The position numbers were made by a program, and so were the translations under genes. Below, piece after piece: positions 46,141 through 57,954 of a DNA stretch of 64,000 nucleotides. Origin of the DNA: Rhabdophis nuchalis (Eukaryota > Chordata > Lepidosauria > Squamata > Natricidae); contig CM077653.1 of the NCBI GenBank assembly GCA_039707465.1, forward strand, positions 3,797,684-3,861,683, given 5' to 3'. The notes beneath the pieces are model-generated. The model worked only from the letters and a program-made list of their open reading frames with translations. It did no database searches and had not been told where the DNA came from. Within the stretch, counting starts at the first letter, position 1; each line of letters opens with the position of its first letter.

Positions 46141-46959
46141 TGTTTTGTTTGCGCCGGCTGGTCTTCAGGTCTTCGGTGCTCCAGCACGTGTGAAGACCAG
46201 CTGGTCGGTGTGCTCTATTGTGCGCTCGTGTTTTCTTGCGGTTGGACGTTGTAGCTGATAATTCTTGCGGTAGGACGTTGTAGCTGATAATTGTATGTGC
46301 TACGCTTCGGTACCGGCCTCTCACCCCCTTATGCAAGCAACAGTCAAACAGGATGTTTTTCCCTCTGTTCAATCCCAACCCACAACCACAGTCCAACGTC
46401 TGGCATCTGGTCGTAAGAATCTGGGTTCTTGCCCCTTCGGATAAGGTCTTCTCCCCCTCGGCTACCCGTTGCAGCCCCTTCCCCCCTCCTTTTTAAAATA
46501 AATAAATAAATAAAGCCAGTGTTTTCCCCCCTCCCCAACTCTCCAAGCTCTGGAATGAATAATCTTCAAATAAAGGACTTGGTTCATTCCCTTTCATGCG
46601 TTTTCTCCCACTCCTTGCAGGCTCTGAACCATCGGCAACAATATGTGGTTTTTTTTCTTTTGCCCTCCCCCAGCCTGACGATCTTTGTAACCAGACTTCC
46701 CAGCGGGGGGGGGGGGGGAGGGAAAAAAAGTTTTGTACTTTGGCATGCCGATCCCTGCCCGGGAACATTGCGAGGTCTTGTGATTTTTTCCCCTCTTTTC
46801 CTGAGAAGTTGTTAAAGATCCCGCCTCGGTCAGCCTCTCGTTTCCCCTTGCAACCTTATCGGTTCTGCAAAAGTACCGGATTTTACACATCGGGATAAAC
46901 TCAGGTTCGTTTACACCATCATCGCTGACTTAAATCATTTATTAGAACCGGTTTGGTCT
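46141..46959. other. Intergenic segment, no recognised features
   Basis: A 29-bp block (GATAATTCTTGCGGTAGGAC-like) is duplicated at 46235-46290, and a G-run lies at 46706-46717. Otherwise nothing. Confidence 0.35.
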
Positions 46960-47750
46960 GGCAGGGAACAAGGCTACAAAGCAGGAGACTGGGAGTTCTA
47001 GTCCCTTCTTAAGCATGAAAGCTGGCTGGGTGACTTTGGGCCAATCACCAGGAAACTGGGAGTTCTAGTCCCATTTTAAGCATGAAAGCTGGCTGGGTGA
47101 CTTTGGGCCAATCACCAGGAGATGGGGAGTTCTAGTCCTGTCATAAGCATGAAAGCTGGTTGGGTGACTTTGGGACAATCACCAGGAGACTGGGAGTTCT
47201 AGTCCCTTCTTAAGCATGAAAGCTGGCTGGGTGACTTTGGGCCAATCACCAGGAGACTGAGAGTTCTAGTCCTGTCATAAGCATGAAAGCTGGTTGGGTG
47301 ACTTTGGGACAATCACCAGGAGACTGGGAGTTCTAGTCCCTTCTTAAGCATGAAAGCTGGCTGGGTGACTTTGGGCCAATCACCAGGAGACTGAGAGTTC
47401 TAGTCCCTTCTTAAACATGAAAGCTGGCTGGGTGACTTTGGGCCAATCACCAGGAGACGGGGAGTTCTAGTCCCTTCTTACGCATGAAAGCTGGTTGGGT
47501 GACTTTGAGACAATCACCAGGAAACTGGGAGTTCTAGTCCCTTCTTAAGCATGAAAGCTGGCTGGATGACTTTGGGCCAATCACCAGGAGACTGAGAGTT
47601 CTAGTCCCTTCTTATGCATAAAAGCTGGCTGGGTGACTTTGGCCCAATTATCAGGAGACTGGGAGTTCTAGTCCTGCGTTATGCATGAAAGCCAGCTGGG
47701 TAACTCTGGGCCAGTCACCCTTTCTCAGCCCCCCTTGGAAAATAACTAAA
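46960..47750 (+). repeat. 67-bp tandem array from a MIR/CORE-like SINE (array 1)
   Basis: Eleven GAGTTCTAG landmarks lie at 46993, 47060, 47127, 47194, 47261, 47328, 47395, 47462, 47529, 47596 and 47663: exactly 67 bp apart each time. A unit contains GGAGACTGGGAGTTCTAGTC, GCATGAAAGCTGGCTGGGTG and ACTTTGGGCCAATCACCAG. Units 3-4 and 5-6 form an identical 134-bp dimer. The last unit continues into GGGCCAGTCACCCTTTCTCA, the normal continuation of a MIR/CORE-like SINE. Confidence 0.92.
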
Positions 47751-48313
47751 TCAAACCAGTCTCCATTTCAACATAACTAATTAGTCAAACATGACAACTC
47801 CCCGCATTTAATAATTTCCCTCTTCTCATCATCGTTATGACCATTTGCAGACATGTTTTGGAAAGCATAAAAAGTCTGCAGCTGCCTTCAAAAACTATAA
47901 TTTACGAGTTGCAGCACGGCAAATTCCCAGCTTTAGGAAACCTTCCGGTTTAAGGGCAAAACGCAGTTAAGAATTCAGCCTATTATAGCAAAATGTGAGT
48001 TTATTACACAATGGTTCAGGTCAAAGGCACAATGGTTGGAGTTTATTACACAATGATTCAGGTCGAATTGCACAATGGTTGGAGTTTATTCCTACCCTGT
48101 TATACAATTACGCCATTCTGGCTTGGGTATAAATTTGAGCTGGGGACAGACCTCGCATTGGAACTCCTTCTTGAGTTGCAGACTACCTGTAGCAATTTCC
48201 CTGCGTTGCAGTGAGCCAAAACCTTCAGCTGGGCTCTGTGTAAATGTTGAAACCCGACCGTCTTCCTTAAGATGATGAGCAGGGAGCCACTCACAAAGGA
48301 CAGTCAACCTTGG

Positions 48314-48776
48314 TGTTAGGATAATTATCCTGATGTTGGGTTGACAATATATATAAGCCAGGATTCTTAAAGAGTATATGTAACTTTAAGGCCTATGTGG
48401 AATCTGATTGGCTGGGCTTCCCAGCTCAATCATAAAAAGGCAGTTGAAAACACAGTTCATTCTCCTTTTGCTTTCCTTTGCTTCCTGACTGCCACTGAGG
48501 AGGAGCTGAAGACGGAAGAAGTATCATTGTTTGTTTTGACTGTAAGATAACTGTGTTTTGGTGAAGAACTGTTTATTGTTGAAAAAGTTAGTATCACTGT
48601 TTGGAAGAAGTATTTTGGTTGCTACAAAAGTAAAGACTATTTATTTTCTTCTACTATCAGTGTCTGATAGATTGTGTGCTTAAAGCAACGTATTTCTTAC
48701 TGTCCAGTATATTGCACTATTCCGTTATTTATTTTCCAACGGGGAATAAACAGTCCTGTTTTTTTTACCCCTAATA
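48314..48776 (+). mobile_element. Solo LTR with 5-bp target-site duplication
   Basis: The 463-bp unit begins TGTTAGGATAATTATCC and ends CCCCTAATA, giving inverted termini TGTTAGG/CCTAA(T)A. It is flanked by identical CTTGG at 48309-48313 and 48777-48781. A CATAAAAAGGC TATA-like box lies about a third of the way in and an AATAAA near 48744, consistent with U3-R-U5 layout. No internal retroelement sequence remains. The superfamily (Gypsy or ERV-like) is undetermined. Confidence 0.78.
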
Positions 48777-49129
48777 CTTGGCTTAGGAGGAACTTACTTT
48801 CCTTCCTTCCAAGCAGCTGTCTCAAAGGGCAGCAAGTGAACCCCCAGACTGTGAAGTTCGAACCTCCAGCAGCAACCCACTGCAAGACCTTTCAGATTAG
48901 AGCCAAAGTCTCTTCCCCCACCTCCTAGTTCAGAATCTGGTTTTTCATTTAGTGGGATGGAAAAGTGTTTTGTCTGGAAGCCGGGATCAGAAAAGGTTTG
49001 TCTGGATCCACCCTGGATGGAGAATTGCTATCCCTGCTGATGCCATTGGATGTGAGAAAACTCAGTCAGGGCTGAGTTGGGGTGATCCCAAGAGAAGAAG
49101 GTGACTCTTTTTGGGGAAAGGGTAACCTC

Positions 49130-49420
49130 AACGCTGGGTGAACCGAGATGGTCTATCGAGACCCCACTTGGAACATTGCATCCAATTTTGGTCACCACCA
49201 TGTAAAACAAAGATGTTGAGAGAGAGAGCAGAGAAGAGCAACCAAGCTGATAGGTAGCCAAGGGGATGGATGCCACCCACGTGGTTGTAGTTTGATTCCA
49301 ATATTTGAGGGGCTGCTAGAGAGAAGAGGGAGTCAAGCTATTCTCCAAAGCACCAGAAGGCAGGATGGAAACTAATCAAGGACAGAACCAACCAAGAACT
49401 AAGGACAAAATTCCTGACAA
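49130..49420 (+). mobile_element. CR1-type LINE 3' region fragment
   Basis: CGAGACCCCACTTGGAACAT, CATCCAATTTTGGTCACCAC and TCCAATATTTGAGGGGCTGC are typical CR1 coding-end and 3' sequences. Confidence 0.8.
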
Positions 49421-49439
49421 TAAATTCACCAATGGGAGG

Positions 49440-49830
49440 ACTTGCCTCCAGAAGCTACAGATGAACAGAGTTGGAAGGGACCTTGTAGGTCATCTACTCC
49501 AACCTGCCATCCAAGCAGGAGACTTCGACACCATTTCTGACAGAGGGCAATCCAGTCTCTCCTTGAAAGCTTCCAGGGATGAAGCTCCCACAACTTTCTA
49601 AGGCAACTTCTGTTCCATGGGTTGATTGCTCTCACTGTCAGGAAATTCCTCCTTAGTTCCAGGTTGAATCTTTCCTTGGTCAGTTTCTATCCACTATGCC
49701 TTGCCTGGCCTTCAGGTGCTTTGGAGAATAGCTTGACCCCCTCCTCTCTTTGTGGCAGCCCCTGCAAATATTGGAAGATGCTATCATGTCTCCCCTGGTC
49801 CTTCTTATCACTAGACCAGCCAGGCCCAGT
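49440..49830 (-). mobile_element. CR1-type LINE 3' end, opposite orientation
   Basis: The minus strand reads from GACATGATAGCATCTTCC through GTGGGAGCTTCATCCCTGG to TCCCTTCCAACTCTGTTCA. Together with the preceding plus-strand copy it forms a tail-to-tail CR1 pair. Confidence 0.82.
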
Positions 49831-49834
49831 TTTT

Positions 49835-50060
49835 GGCATTGTCGCGTGCACAGAAGAGATCGTCACATGCACATGCGCGCCAGAAACCCGGAACACAAAC
49901 AGGCAAGGCCGCGCATGCTGGGTGACAGACATGGCTTTGCGTGCCACTTCGGGTAGGCATGCCATTGATTCGCCATCCCGGGAATAGGGTTTCCTGCTTA
50001 AGCAGCGGGATGGACTAGAAGACCTCCAAGGTCCCTTCCAACTCTGTTCTTCCATCAGCC
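49835..50060. mobile_element. hAT-like fragment (minus) followed by CR1 3' terminus (plus)
   Basis: 49845-49980 reversed begins GATGGCGAATCAATGGCAT, the head seen at 45656. 49985-50060 has GGACTAGAAGACCTCCAAGG and a TTCCAACTCTGTTCTTCC end. Confidence 0.6.
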
Positions 50061-50999
50061 GGGTTTTAACGTGGCTTCTGGGTTACAAAAAAAGGAACAT
50101 CCATTATTATTATTATTATTATTTTGTGCTGTGGACAACGGCGAAAGAAAGAATACTGATTTGAAGTAGGCCTATCTTGGGAAACCAGCAGAGAAAATGA
50201 GAACAGGTCACTCCCCGGCTGAGTTATGAACCTTGAAGGGGGGGGGTAAAAAACCAGAGGGAAAAATATTGTTGCAAATGTTGTTATTCCTGGCTTTTCT
50301 TCTCTCAGCCGGGTGGAGGGAGGGAGGAGATGGGGGGAGGTCCTGGCCGATGTTGCTTTCCTACCCTGGCTTATATTTCGATCCATCCCTGGATAGGACA
50401 CTTGGCATTCAGGCCGAGCAAATGGCAGCCAAGTGGCCTCCCGGGCGCCAGGTCTGAACTGCCACATCAGCAGCAGCAGCGGCCGAGGCAGAGCGAGGGC
50501 CACGAGCCGTCAAGCTGGCCGGTGAGGGTAATGGGGCCAGCGCGTGGTTGGCTGGCCGACTTCCAGCGCCCGTCCTTGGGGCTTTGGATGCAGGAGAAGA
50601 GAGAAGGTTGCTGTGGTTTGGGGTGGGGGAGGAGGAGGAGGAGGAGGAGAAAAATCTGCCAAGGCATCAGCATGGGCCTCTGGCAAATCTGAGGGGGGGG
50701 GCAGAGGTCCAAAGCCAGCCGAGAGGAGCAAGGCCCCCCCTTCCCCAGCAGTTGCTTGCCTCTGGTTTGATTTGAGGCAGTTTCTGATGGGGTCTTGGAA
50801 GCTGGGCAGAGCCGTTAACCTGGAGGAAGCGGGGATGGGCTGGAGGGGGGAGAACGGGAACGCAGATCTGGGATCAGGCAGGAAAGCAGAGGATCCAGCT
50901 GGAACTGAAGCAGACGGGAGGGCCGCCCACTCGCAGCAACTTAACCCTGCTGAGCTCAGCCGGGAAGGTCTGCAGAGCAACCCAGGCTGGAGTGGTGAA
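50061..50999. other. Intergenic, moderately CpG-bearing segment
   Basis: Contains a (TTA)n of about 7 units at 50103 and a GC-rich part (50420-50960) with scattered CpGs and a (GGA)n. No exon, promoter element or repeat family could be assigned. Confidence 0.4.
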
Positions 51000-51412
51000 G
51001 GAGGGAGGGAGGGAGGGAGGGAGGGAAGGAAATAGGGAAAGAAAGGAGAGAGGGAAGAAGGAAGGGAGGGAGGGAAGGAAAGAAGGAAGGAGGGAAGGAA
51101 GGAGGGAGGGAAGGGAGGGAGGGAAAGAAATAGGGAAAGAAAGGAGAGAGGGAAGAAGGAAGGGAGGGAAGGAAAGAAGGAAGGAGGGAAGGAAGGAGGA
51201 AGGGAGGGAAGGGAGGGAGGGAGGGAAGGAGGGAGGGAGGGAAGGAAATAGGGAAAGAAGGGAGAGACGGAAGAAGGAAGGGAGGGAAGGAAAGAAGGAA
51301 GGAGGGAAGGAAGGAGGGAAGGAAGGAAGGAGGGAGGGAGGGAGGGAGGAAGGAAGGAAGGAAGGAAGGAAGGAAGGAAGGAAGGAAGGAAGGAAGGAAG
51401 GAAGGAAGGAAA
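51000..51412. repeat. GGGA/GGAA polypurine minisatellite
   Basis: Three to four units of roughly 120 bp, each with GGGAAGGAAATAGGGAAAGA and GGAGAGAGGGAAGAAGGAAG, followed by a pure (GGAA)n of about 65 bp. Confidence 0.95.
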
Positions 51413-51972
<560 letters not shown>

Positions 51973-52054
51973 AGTTTTATGAACTGTATATATATGTTTT
52001 CTGAGGTTTGTATGTAACGCCTCCTCCAGACCACTTCCAGTGGAGACCAACTGG

Positions 52055-52361
52055 AAGGTTGGCAGTTTGGCGGTTCAAATCCCTATCGCCATGTAACAGA
52101 GTGAGCCCCCGTGACTTGTCCCAGCTTCTGCCAGGCTAGCAGTTTGAAAGCACATAAAAAATGCAAGTAGAAAAATAGGAGCCACATTTGGTGGGAAGGT
52201 CACAGCGTTCTGTGCACCTTCAGCATTGAGTCATGCCAGCCACATGACCACAAAGAACGTTTTCGGACAGCACTGGCTTTTCAGCTTTGAAACAGACATT
52301 AACACCGCCCCCTCAAGTCAGGAACGACTAGCACATATGTGAGAGAGAACCCTTTACATTT
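52055..52361 (+). mobile_element. tRNA-derived SINE (Sauria/BovB-tailed type), head truncated
   Basis: GGTTGGCAGTTTGGCGGTTC B-box region, ATGCAAGTAGAAAAATAGGA linker, CATGCCAGCCACATGACCAC core and a GAACCCTTTACATTTA tail. Confidence 0.86.
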
Positions 52362-52826
52362 AGCTACTCTCAAAAATATAAAGCAAACCTCTCTTTAGAC
52401 TCAGTTTGCAAAACCAAATAGAGAGGGAATACGTAATCCTATTTTAAACACCTGTGTCCCTTGCGAATCCAATCCCCTAAGGAAACAAAACCAAGAACAC
52501 CAAGATCAGAACATTTCAAGGAGGAGAAACATGAAATATCAGCCTTCAGAGAGAACGAGCCATTCCACATTGGGATGAAGGAACTATCGATTCTTATGTT
52601 ATCAGAGTCAAAGACAAAGTCTCCAAGACTTACTTTGCATTTAAATTTCCCTTTTCTTTTAAGCAAAGTATAAGGAAATCAACTAAATAATCAAGGACAC
52701 GTTGAATGGAGCAGATTTGCAGTCCAGGTTGCTTGAGATATAAATGATAGGATAGGAAAGTTGTAAAGTTTGAAAACCATTGACGGGTGATGTAAAATGC
52801 AGAATTATTTTGGAAAGAAACCCTCC
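52362..52826. other. Intergenic segment, no recognised features
   Basis: Nothing recognisable. Confidence 0.35.
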
Positions 52827-53010
52827 CAGTGGTGGGATTCAAGTGTTTTCACTATGATTTCTATGGGCATGGCATGGCTTGGTGGGCGTAGCTTGGTAGG
52901 TGTGGCAGGGGAAGGATACTGCAAAATCCCTATTTTCTCCCCACTCCAGGAGAAAGTTATTGCAAAATCCCCTTTCCTCCCAATTAGCTGGGACCACCCC
53001 AACCCTTGAT
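52827..53010 (+). mobile_element. hAT-like element (CAGTGGTGGGATTCAA family), 5' part
   Basis: Starts CAGTGGTGGGATTCAAGTG and continues GGCTTGGTGGGCGTAGC and GGGGAAGGATACTGCAAAAT, as at 5804-5995. The right end is not defined before the DR1 minisatellite. Confidence 0.6.
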
Positions 53011-53049
53011 TCCCCAACCCTTCTGATCTTGACACCTGAACTTTGGACC

Positions 53050-53880
53050 CTGACCGGGTCAAAGGTAAAGAGATCGGGTCAAAGGTCAAGGGGTCAAAGG
53101 GAGGTCAAAGGCCAAAGGTCAAGTTGGGGTCAAAGGTCAAGCAGGGGTCAAAGGTCAAGAGACCAAAGGTCATGCAGGGGGTCAAAGGTCAAAGATCAAG
53201 CAGGGGGCAAAGGTCAAGCAGGGGGCAAAGGTCAAGATGGGGTCAAAGGTCAAGAAGGGGTCAAAGGTTAAAAGCCAAGCAGGGGTCAAATCAGGATACC
53301 CGAGTATCTCAGTCATTTGCCCCATCTTGACCTTTGACCCCATCTTGATCTTTGACCCCCTTTCTGACCTTTGACCTTTGGCCTCTGACCCCAACTAGAC
53401 CTTTGGCCTCTGACCCCAACTTGACCTTTGGCCAACCTTTGGCCTCTGACCCCAACTTGACCTTTGGCCTTCGGCCCCAACTTGACCTTTGGCCTCAAAC
53501 CCCAACTTGACCTTTGGCCTCCGACTCCAACTCGACCTTTGGCCTCCGACCCCAACTTGACCTTTGGCCTCTGATCCCAACTTGACCTTTGGCCTCTGAC
53601 CCCCCCCCACTTGACCTTTGACCCCATCTTGACCTTTGCCCCCCACTTGACCTTTGACCCCCAACTTGACCTTTGACCTTAAAAAGTCAAAGGTCAAGTG
53701 GGGGGTCAAAGGTCAAGTGGGGTCAAATGTCAAGTTGGGGGGGTCAAATGTCAAGCTGGGGGGTCAAAGGTCAAAGGTCTAGTTGGGGGGTCAAAGGTCA
53801 AGCACGGGTCAAAGATCAAGATGGGGTCAAAGGTCAAGATGGGGTCAAAGGTTAAAAGCAAAGCAGGGGTCAAATCAGGA
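53050..53880. repeat. DR1-motif minisatellite (GGGTCAAAGGTCA), plus/minus/plus blocks
   Basis: Plus-strand units of GGGGTCAAAGGTCAAG run from about 53056 to 53290, reverse-complement units (TTGACCTTTGACCCC, TTGACCTTTGGCCTCTGACC) from about 53320 to 53680, and plus units again from about 53685 to 53875. By eye roughly thirty AGGTCA half-sites are present, many as GGGTCA-A-AGGTCA direct repeats. Both plus blocks end in the same GTCAAATCAGGATA..CGAG unit, 584 bp apart. Confidence 0.95.
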
Positions 53881-54171
53881 TATCCGAGTATCTCAGTCTT
53901 TCTCTTCCTGAGTAGTTTGCAAATAGTTATTCTTGTCCTCTCTCTCTTTTGGAGTTCTAAAGAAACATCTGGCTGCATTTGATCTTCCGTTCTTACTCTT
54001 AGTAGTCTTTCATCTGCACCTCAACTATGCCCTTATTTTGGGTGGCCAGGTCCCTTCTGGGTAAGGAGGAAGCGTCACAATGAGAAATATTCCAGCTGTC
54101 AGTTAAAATCACTCAGCTTTTTTCAGTGGGAGCCTCGTTGAGTTGAGCCTTGTGCTTTGGGGGTGGGGGGA
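53881..54171. other. Intergenic segment, no recognised features
   Basis: Nothing recognisable. Confidence 0.35.
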
Positions 54172-54260
54172 TGACTACATTCGGTGTATAAGATACACAA
54201 AAAATTTCACCCTCTTTTTGGGAGGAAAAATTTGCATCTTATAGTCCGAAAAATACGGTA
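54172..54260 (+). mobile_element. Fragment of TIR element (GTATAAGACGCACC family)
   Basis: GGTGTATAAGATACACAAAA head and CTTATAGTCCGAAAAATACG end with a final GTA. Confidence 0.65.
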
Positions 54261-54815
54261 GTTCTCTGCAAGTTCTAATGTGGCTGATGATCTTCAAAAG
54301 CCTTTGCTAATTGAAGTCACCTTTGCCTGGCCCTAATCTTTTCTTCTTCCTCTTCTTCACCCTCCCTTCTTTCTTCCCTCCAAAGAGCAAAACGTACCAT
54401 ATTTGTTCCAATATGCAAGGAAGGAGGAAATCCAGAATTATGTAAAGATGGACCCTCTAGGCTTGATGACAAATGCCAGTTTGTCATCCCTGTAGATACC
54501 GGACCAATTGTCATACATAATAATGTAGAAATCCTTTACATTATTTTCAGTGATCCACATTTATTGGACATGGGGAAGGATGCAAAGTAGTGGAAAATCC
54601 AGAAATATGTAAACGTAACAATGTAGACTAGATCCTAATGTCGATTCTCATCCCCTCCCATGCAGTCTTACTTGAGCATCTTCACCTTTTCTTTTTATTA
54701 AATAAGGACCATGTTAAACACATGATATCAGCCAGGCAGGGCTGGAAGGGGCTACCTGTGTCCCTTTGGTTTTCCGACATCAAATAAACGCTGCTTGAGC
54801 ATTAATGTTGCTTGG
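54261..54815. other. Intergenic segment, no recognised features
   Basis: Nothing recognisable. Confidence 0.35.
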
Positions 54816-55500
54816 TGAGAATCCCATTGAGATCTCTACATGGAGCTCCCCTTGAGGTGCACCCGAAGACTACAGCTAGTTCAGAATGCAGCCGCGCGGG
54901 CAATATTGGGTACCTCTAGGTATTCCCACATAACACCGCTCCTGCGCGAGCTGCACTGGCTGCCTGTGGTCTTTCGGGTGCACTTCAAGGTGCTGGTCAC
55001 CATCTTCAAAGCGCTCCATGGCACGGGACCTAGTTATCTGCGGGATCGCATCCTACCCCATACATCCCTTCGGCCGATTCGCTCCCACAGAGAGGGGCTT
55101 CTCCGGGTGCCATCCACTAGGCAATGCCAGCGGGTGACGCCCAGGGGAAGGGCCTTCTCTGTGGCGGGTCCGACCCTCTGGAACGATCTACCCCCTGAAC
55201 TTAGATCTATCCCGGACCTCCGCTCCTTCCGTCAGCAACTAAAAATCTACTTTTTCCAACAGGCCAGCCTGGCCTAATCTACCGTTTTTAGCCTCAGTTG
55301 TTTAGCAGAGAAATTTTAAATTGGGCTTTAGGGATTTTAATGGGGTAGTTTTTAGCACAGGGTGTAATTTAATATAGTTTTAATGTATTTATGTATTTAT
55401 TGGGATGTATTGTATTTTTATATTTGCCTGTGCACCGCTCCGAGTCCCTTTGGGGAGAGGGGGCGGTTAATAAGTCGAATAAATGAAATGAAATGAAATG
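54816..55500 (+). mobile_element. L2-type LINE 3' end with open C-terminal frame
   Basis: An open 145-residue frame at 54840-55277 keeps RRLQLVQNAAARAILGTSR, LLRELHWLPVVFRVHFK and PTLWNDLPPELRS. The 3' UTR has GTGCACCGCTCCGAGTCCC and ends in AATGAAATGAAATGA. As with the copy at 14881, the lack of stops suggests recent insertion. Confidence 0.88.
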
Positions 55501-56334
55501 AGGAAGGAATTGAAAAGCCTTGGAAGTGAGAATTCACTCTCCATTTATCAATTCAACTTTGAAAGTCTCCCTTTGGTGCTCAGCAGGCTGAAAGTGTAGA
55601 AGGAATTTCAGTCTCAGCCAGGAATGTAATGTTCCCTCGCGTTTTCTAGTCTCCATTCTCACCCTTCTGGCCTACGTCAGTTGGATTGCATTGGAGATGC
55701 AGTGGGGAATTTAGAAGGCTAGGAATTGGGATTAAAGCACTCCAGTGGAGCAAAGTTAAGAGAAGGTCCCTGATGTATGCCATGTAATACTGGTAACTGC
55801 AGAAAACTGGCCACAAAAAACTTTATAGCTGCTGATTGGCCCACATGAACCAACAACTCCTTTTTCTAAGGGAATGAGAAAATCTTAAAACAACCACAGT
55901 TAATCCTGAACTGAACCTGGCTGAGGCCATCTTGTTGGCTTCACGGTTGCCACGAGACAGAAGAAGAGACAGAGGGAAAATAGATAGCTGGGTTTTTCAG
56001 TCGAAACAAAAAGGTTCATGTGAGAACCAAGGTCATTCCAACAGGTGGCTGGGAGAGGAGGAGGGGAGTAACCAAGCAACTGGGTAGCAACACTATTGGA
56101 CAATGGGATTTATGATGAGGCTGTCAACTCGCAAAGCACTCCTGGCCTGCTCTTGAGTTGCCATAGGCAGGAGGTGGGGAGGGAGAGCTGCCAGGACCAG
56201 AAAAACATTCCATTCATACCTTTCTCCAGGTTGTATCCCAGGTTTCCAGAGCCAGCTGGAGAGGAAGGGTTTCTACAGCCTGCCAAAGTACTCTGTTGGA
56301 AAATGTGAGCTGATTCTGGGTGGCTGACAACACT
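55501..56334. other. Intergenic segment, no recognised features
   Basis: Nothing recognisable on either strand. Confidence 0.35.
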
Positions 56335-56389
56335 AAAAATGTAATATATTATAATTATAATCCACCCTATAGTAAAAAGGCATTAAAAG

Positions 56390-57060
56390 CCCCAGTCCCA
56401 CATTCCAGGGCAGCAATGATTGGCCCAAAGTCACCCTGCTGGATTTTTGCGCCTAAGGCAGGACTAGAACTCACCATCTCCTAGTGATTGTGTCAAAGTC
56501 ACTCAACTGGCTTTCATGCCTAAGGCACGACTAGAACTCCCTGTCTCCTGGTGATTGGCCCAAAGTCACCCAGTTGGCTTTCATGCCTAAGGCAGGACTA
56601 GAATTCACTGTCTCCTGGTGATTGGCCCAAAGTCTCCCAGGCAGCTTTCATGCCTAAGACAGGACTAGAATTCACTGTCTCCTGGTGATTGGCCCAAAGT
56701 CACCCAGTTGGCTTTCATGCCTAAGGCAGGACTAGAACTCCCTGTCTCCTGGTGATTGGCCCAAAGTCACCCAGTTGGCTTTCATGCCTAAGGCAGGACT
56801 AGAATTCACTGTCTCCTGGTGATTGGCCCAAAGTCACCCAGTTGGCTTTCATGCCTAAGGCAGGATTAGAATTCACTGTCTCCTGGTGATTGGCCCAAAG
56901 TCACCCAGTTGGCTTTCATGCCTAAGGCAGGACTAGAACTCACCATCTCCTGGTGATTGGCCAAAAGTCACCTAGCTGGCTTTCATGGCTAAGGTAGAAC
57001 TGGAAGTCACTGTCTCCTGGCTTCTAGCCTGGTGCATTAACAACTAGACGAAACTGGCTA
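56390..57060 (-). repeat. 67-bp tandem array from a MIR/CORE-like SINE (array 2, reversed)
   Basis: CTAGAA(C/T)TC landmarks lie at 56464, 56531, 56598, 56665, 56732, 56799, 56866 and 56933, with a diverged ninth (CTGGAAGTC) at 57000: exactly 67-bp steps. Each unit reads GTCTCCTGGTGATTGGCCCA, AAGTCACCCAGTTGGCTTTC and ATGCCTAAGGCAGGA. The right edge, read on the minus strand, is CTAGTTGTTAATGCACCAGG, the tRNA-like head of the SINE. It is the reverse complement of array 1 with the same junction between units. Confidence 0.92.
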
Positions 57061-57774
57061 ATTTCATGGTGGCATTCCAAGTTGCTATCGTGACTCACGA
57101 CCTCCCCTTCGCTACTGGTCACAAATGTGTGATGTGTGATTCTCCAGAGTGTTTCCAACTGGCTGGCATTACTACAGCAAAAGGCACCGTTTCTCTATTG
57201 CGTGTCATCTGTACTTTGGAGGACCCCAAAAATATGGATTTCTTACCCCCTCCACTTTCCGTGTTTTATCTTTGCTTTGCCCTTCCTGGCACCCACGAAA
57301 GCATCTGCCACGGAGCCCATCTTGGCCTCCTAGAAGCTGGAAAGGCATTTACCTTGTTGGGCGTAAGGACGGAGGAACGAAAGCCTGCTCCTTTCCAGAC
57401 ACAACTGCATTGGCTGCCGCTAGTTGGATCCAGATGTTGAGACCAGGGACTCCCCCAAACCTAATACAGCAACGAGATCCTGGGCCACATGTTCTCCCGG
57501 AGGGCAGGCATTGGACGCCAAGCGCTGTCTGTCGGTGGCCGGCTGGGAAAAGCCTGGGAAAAGCACGGGAAGAGACATTCTCGGGTCTGGTTTTAATCAT
57601 CCAGACATACTCAGGGGCTCGGCTGATAAGGTCTCCAAGGATACCATCCGGAGGGCGAACAGAGTGGGGTGCCCGATTGGGGTGTTGGCCTGGAAGCCAG
57701 CTGAAATCTGGGAAAGTTCATTTTATTTTTTCCCCCAAAGTTTTTAAATTCCTTTTTTCAAATAAATATCAATA
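57061..57774. other. Intergenic segment, no recognised features
   Basis: Comparatively GC-rich and free of obvious repeats. Frames are open on the plus strand, but they run on into CR1 and SINE sequence and show no family similarity. Confidence 0.35.
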
Positions 57775-57865
57775 CAATACAATAAGCGGGGGTCGGAAGG
57801 GACCTTGGAGGTCTTCTAGTCCAACCCCCTGCCTAGGCAGGAAACCCTATACCGTTTCAGACAAT
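57775..57865 (-). mobile_element. CR1-type LINE 3' terminus
   Basis: Minus strand has GGGGGTTGGACTAGAAGACC and TCCAAGGTCCCTTCCGACC, followed by a TATTG/TATTGA tail. Confidence 0.78.
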
Positions 57866-57945
57866 AGGGGCTCAGTGGCTAAGACGCTGAGCTTGTCGAT
57901 CAGACAGGTTGGCAGTTCGAATCCCTAGCGCCCTAGTGAGCTCTG
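57866..57945 (+). mobile_element. tRNA-derived SINE head fragment
   Basis: GGCTCAGTGGCTAAGACGCT, GTTGGCAGTTCGAATCCC and TAGCGCC; the body is missing. Not a functional tRNA. Confidence 0.78.
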
Positions 57946-57954
57946 TTTACTTAG

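Noticed and set aside
46960..47750. CRISPR-like regular array
   Set aside because: The whole 67-bp unit is repeated with no unique spacers, it derives from a SINE, and the DNA is vertebrate.
50420..50960. A second CpG-island promoter between the genes
   Set aside because: Only moderately CpG-bearing, with no exon-like sequence or recognised transcript on either side; insufficient evidence.
57149..57928. A 259-codon open frame on the plus strand
   Set aside because: It runs through a CR1 terminus and a SINE head, has no recognisable domain and shows no splice-site or start context.
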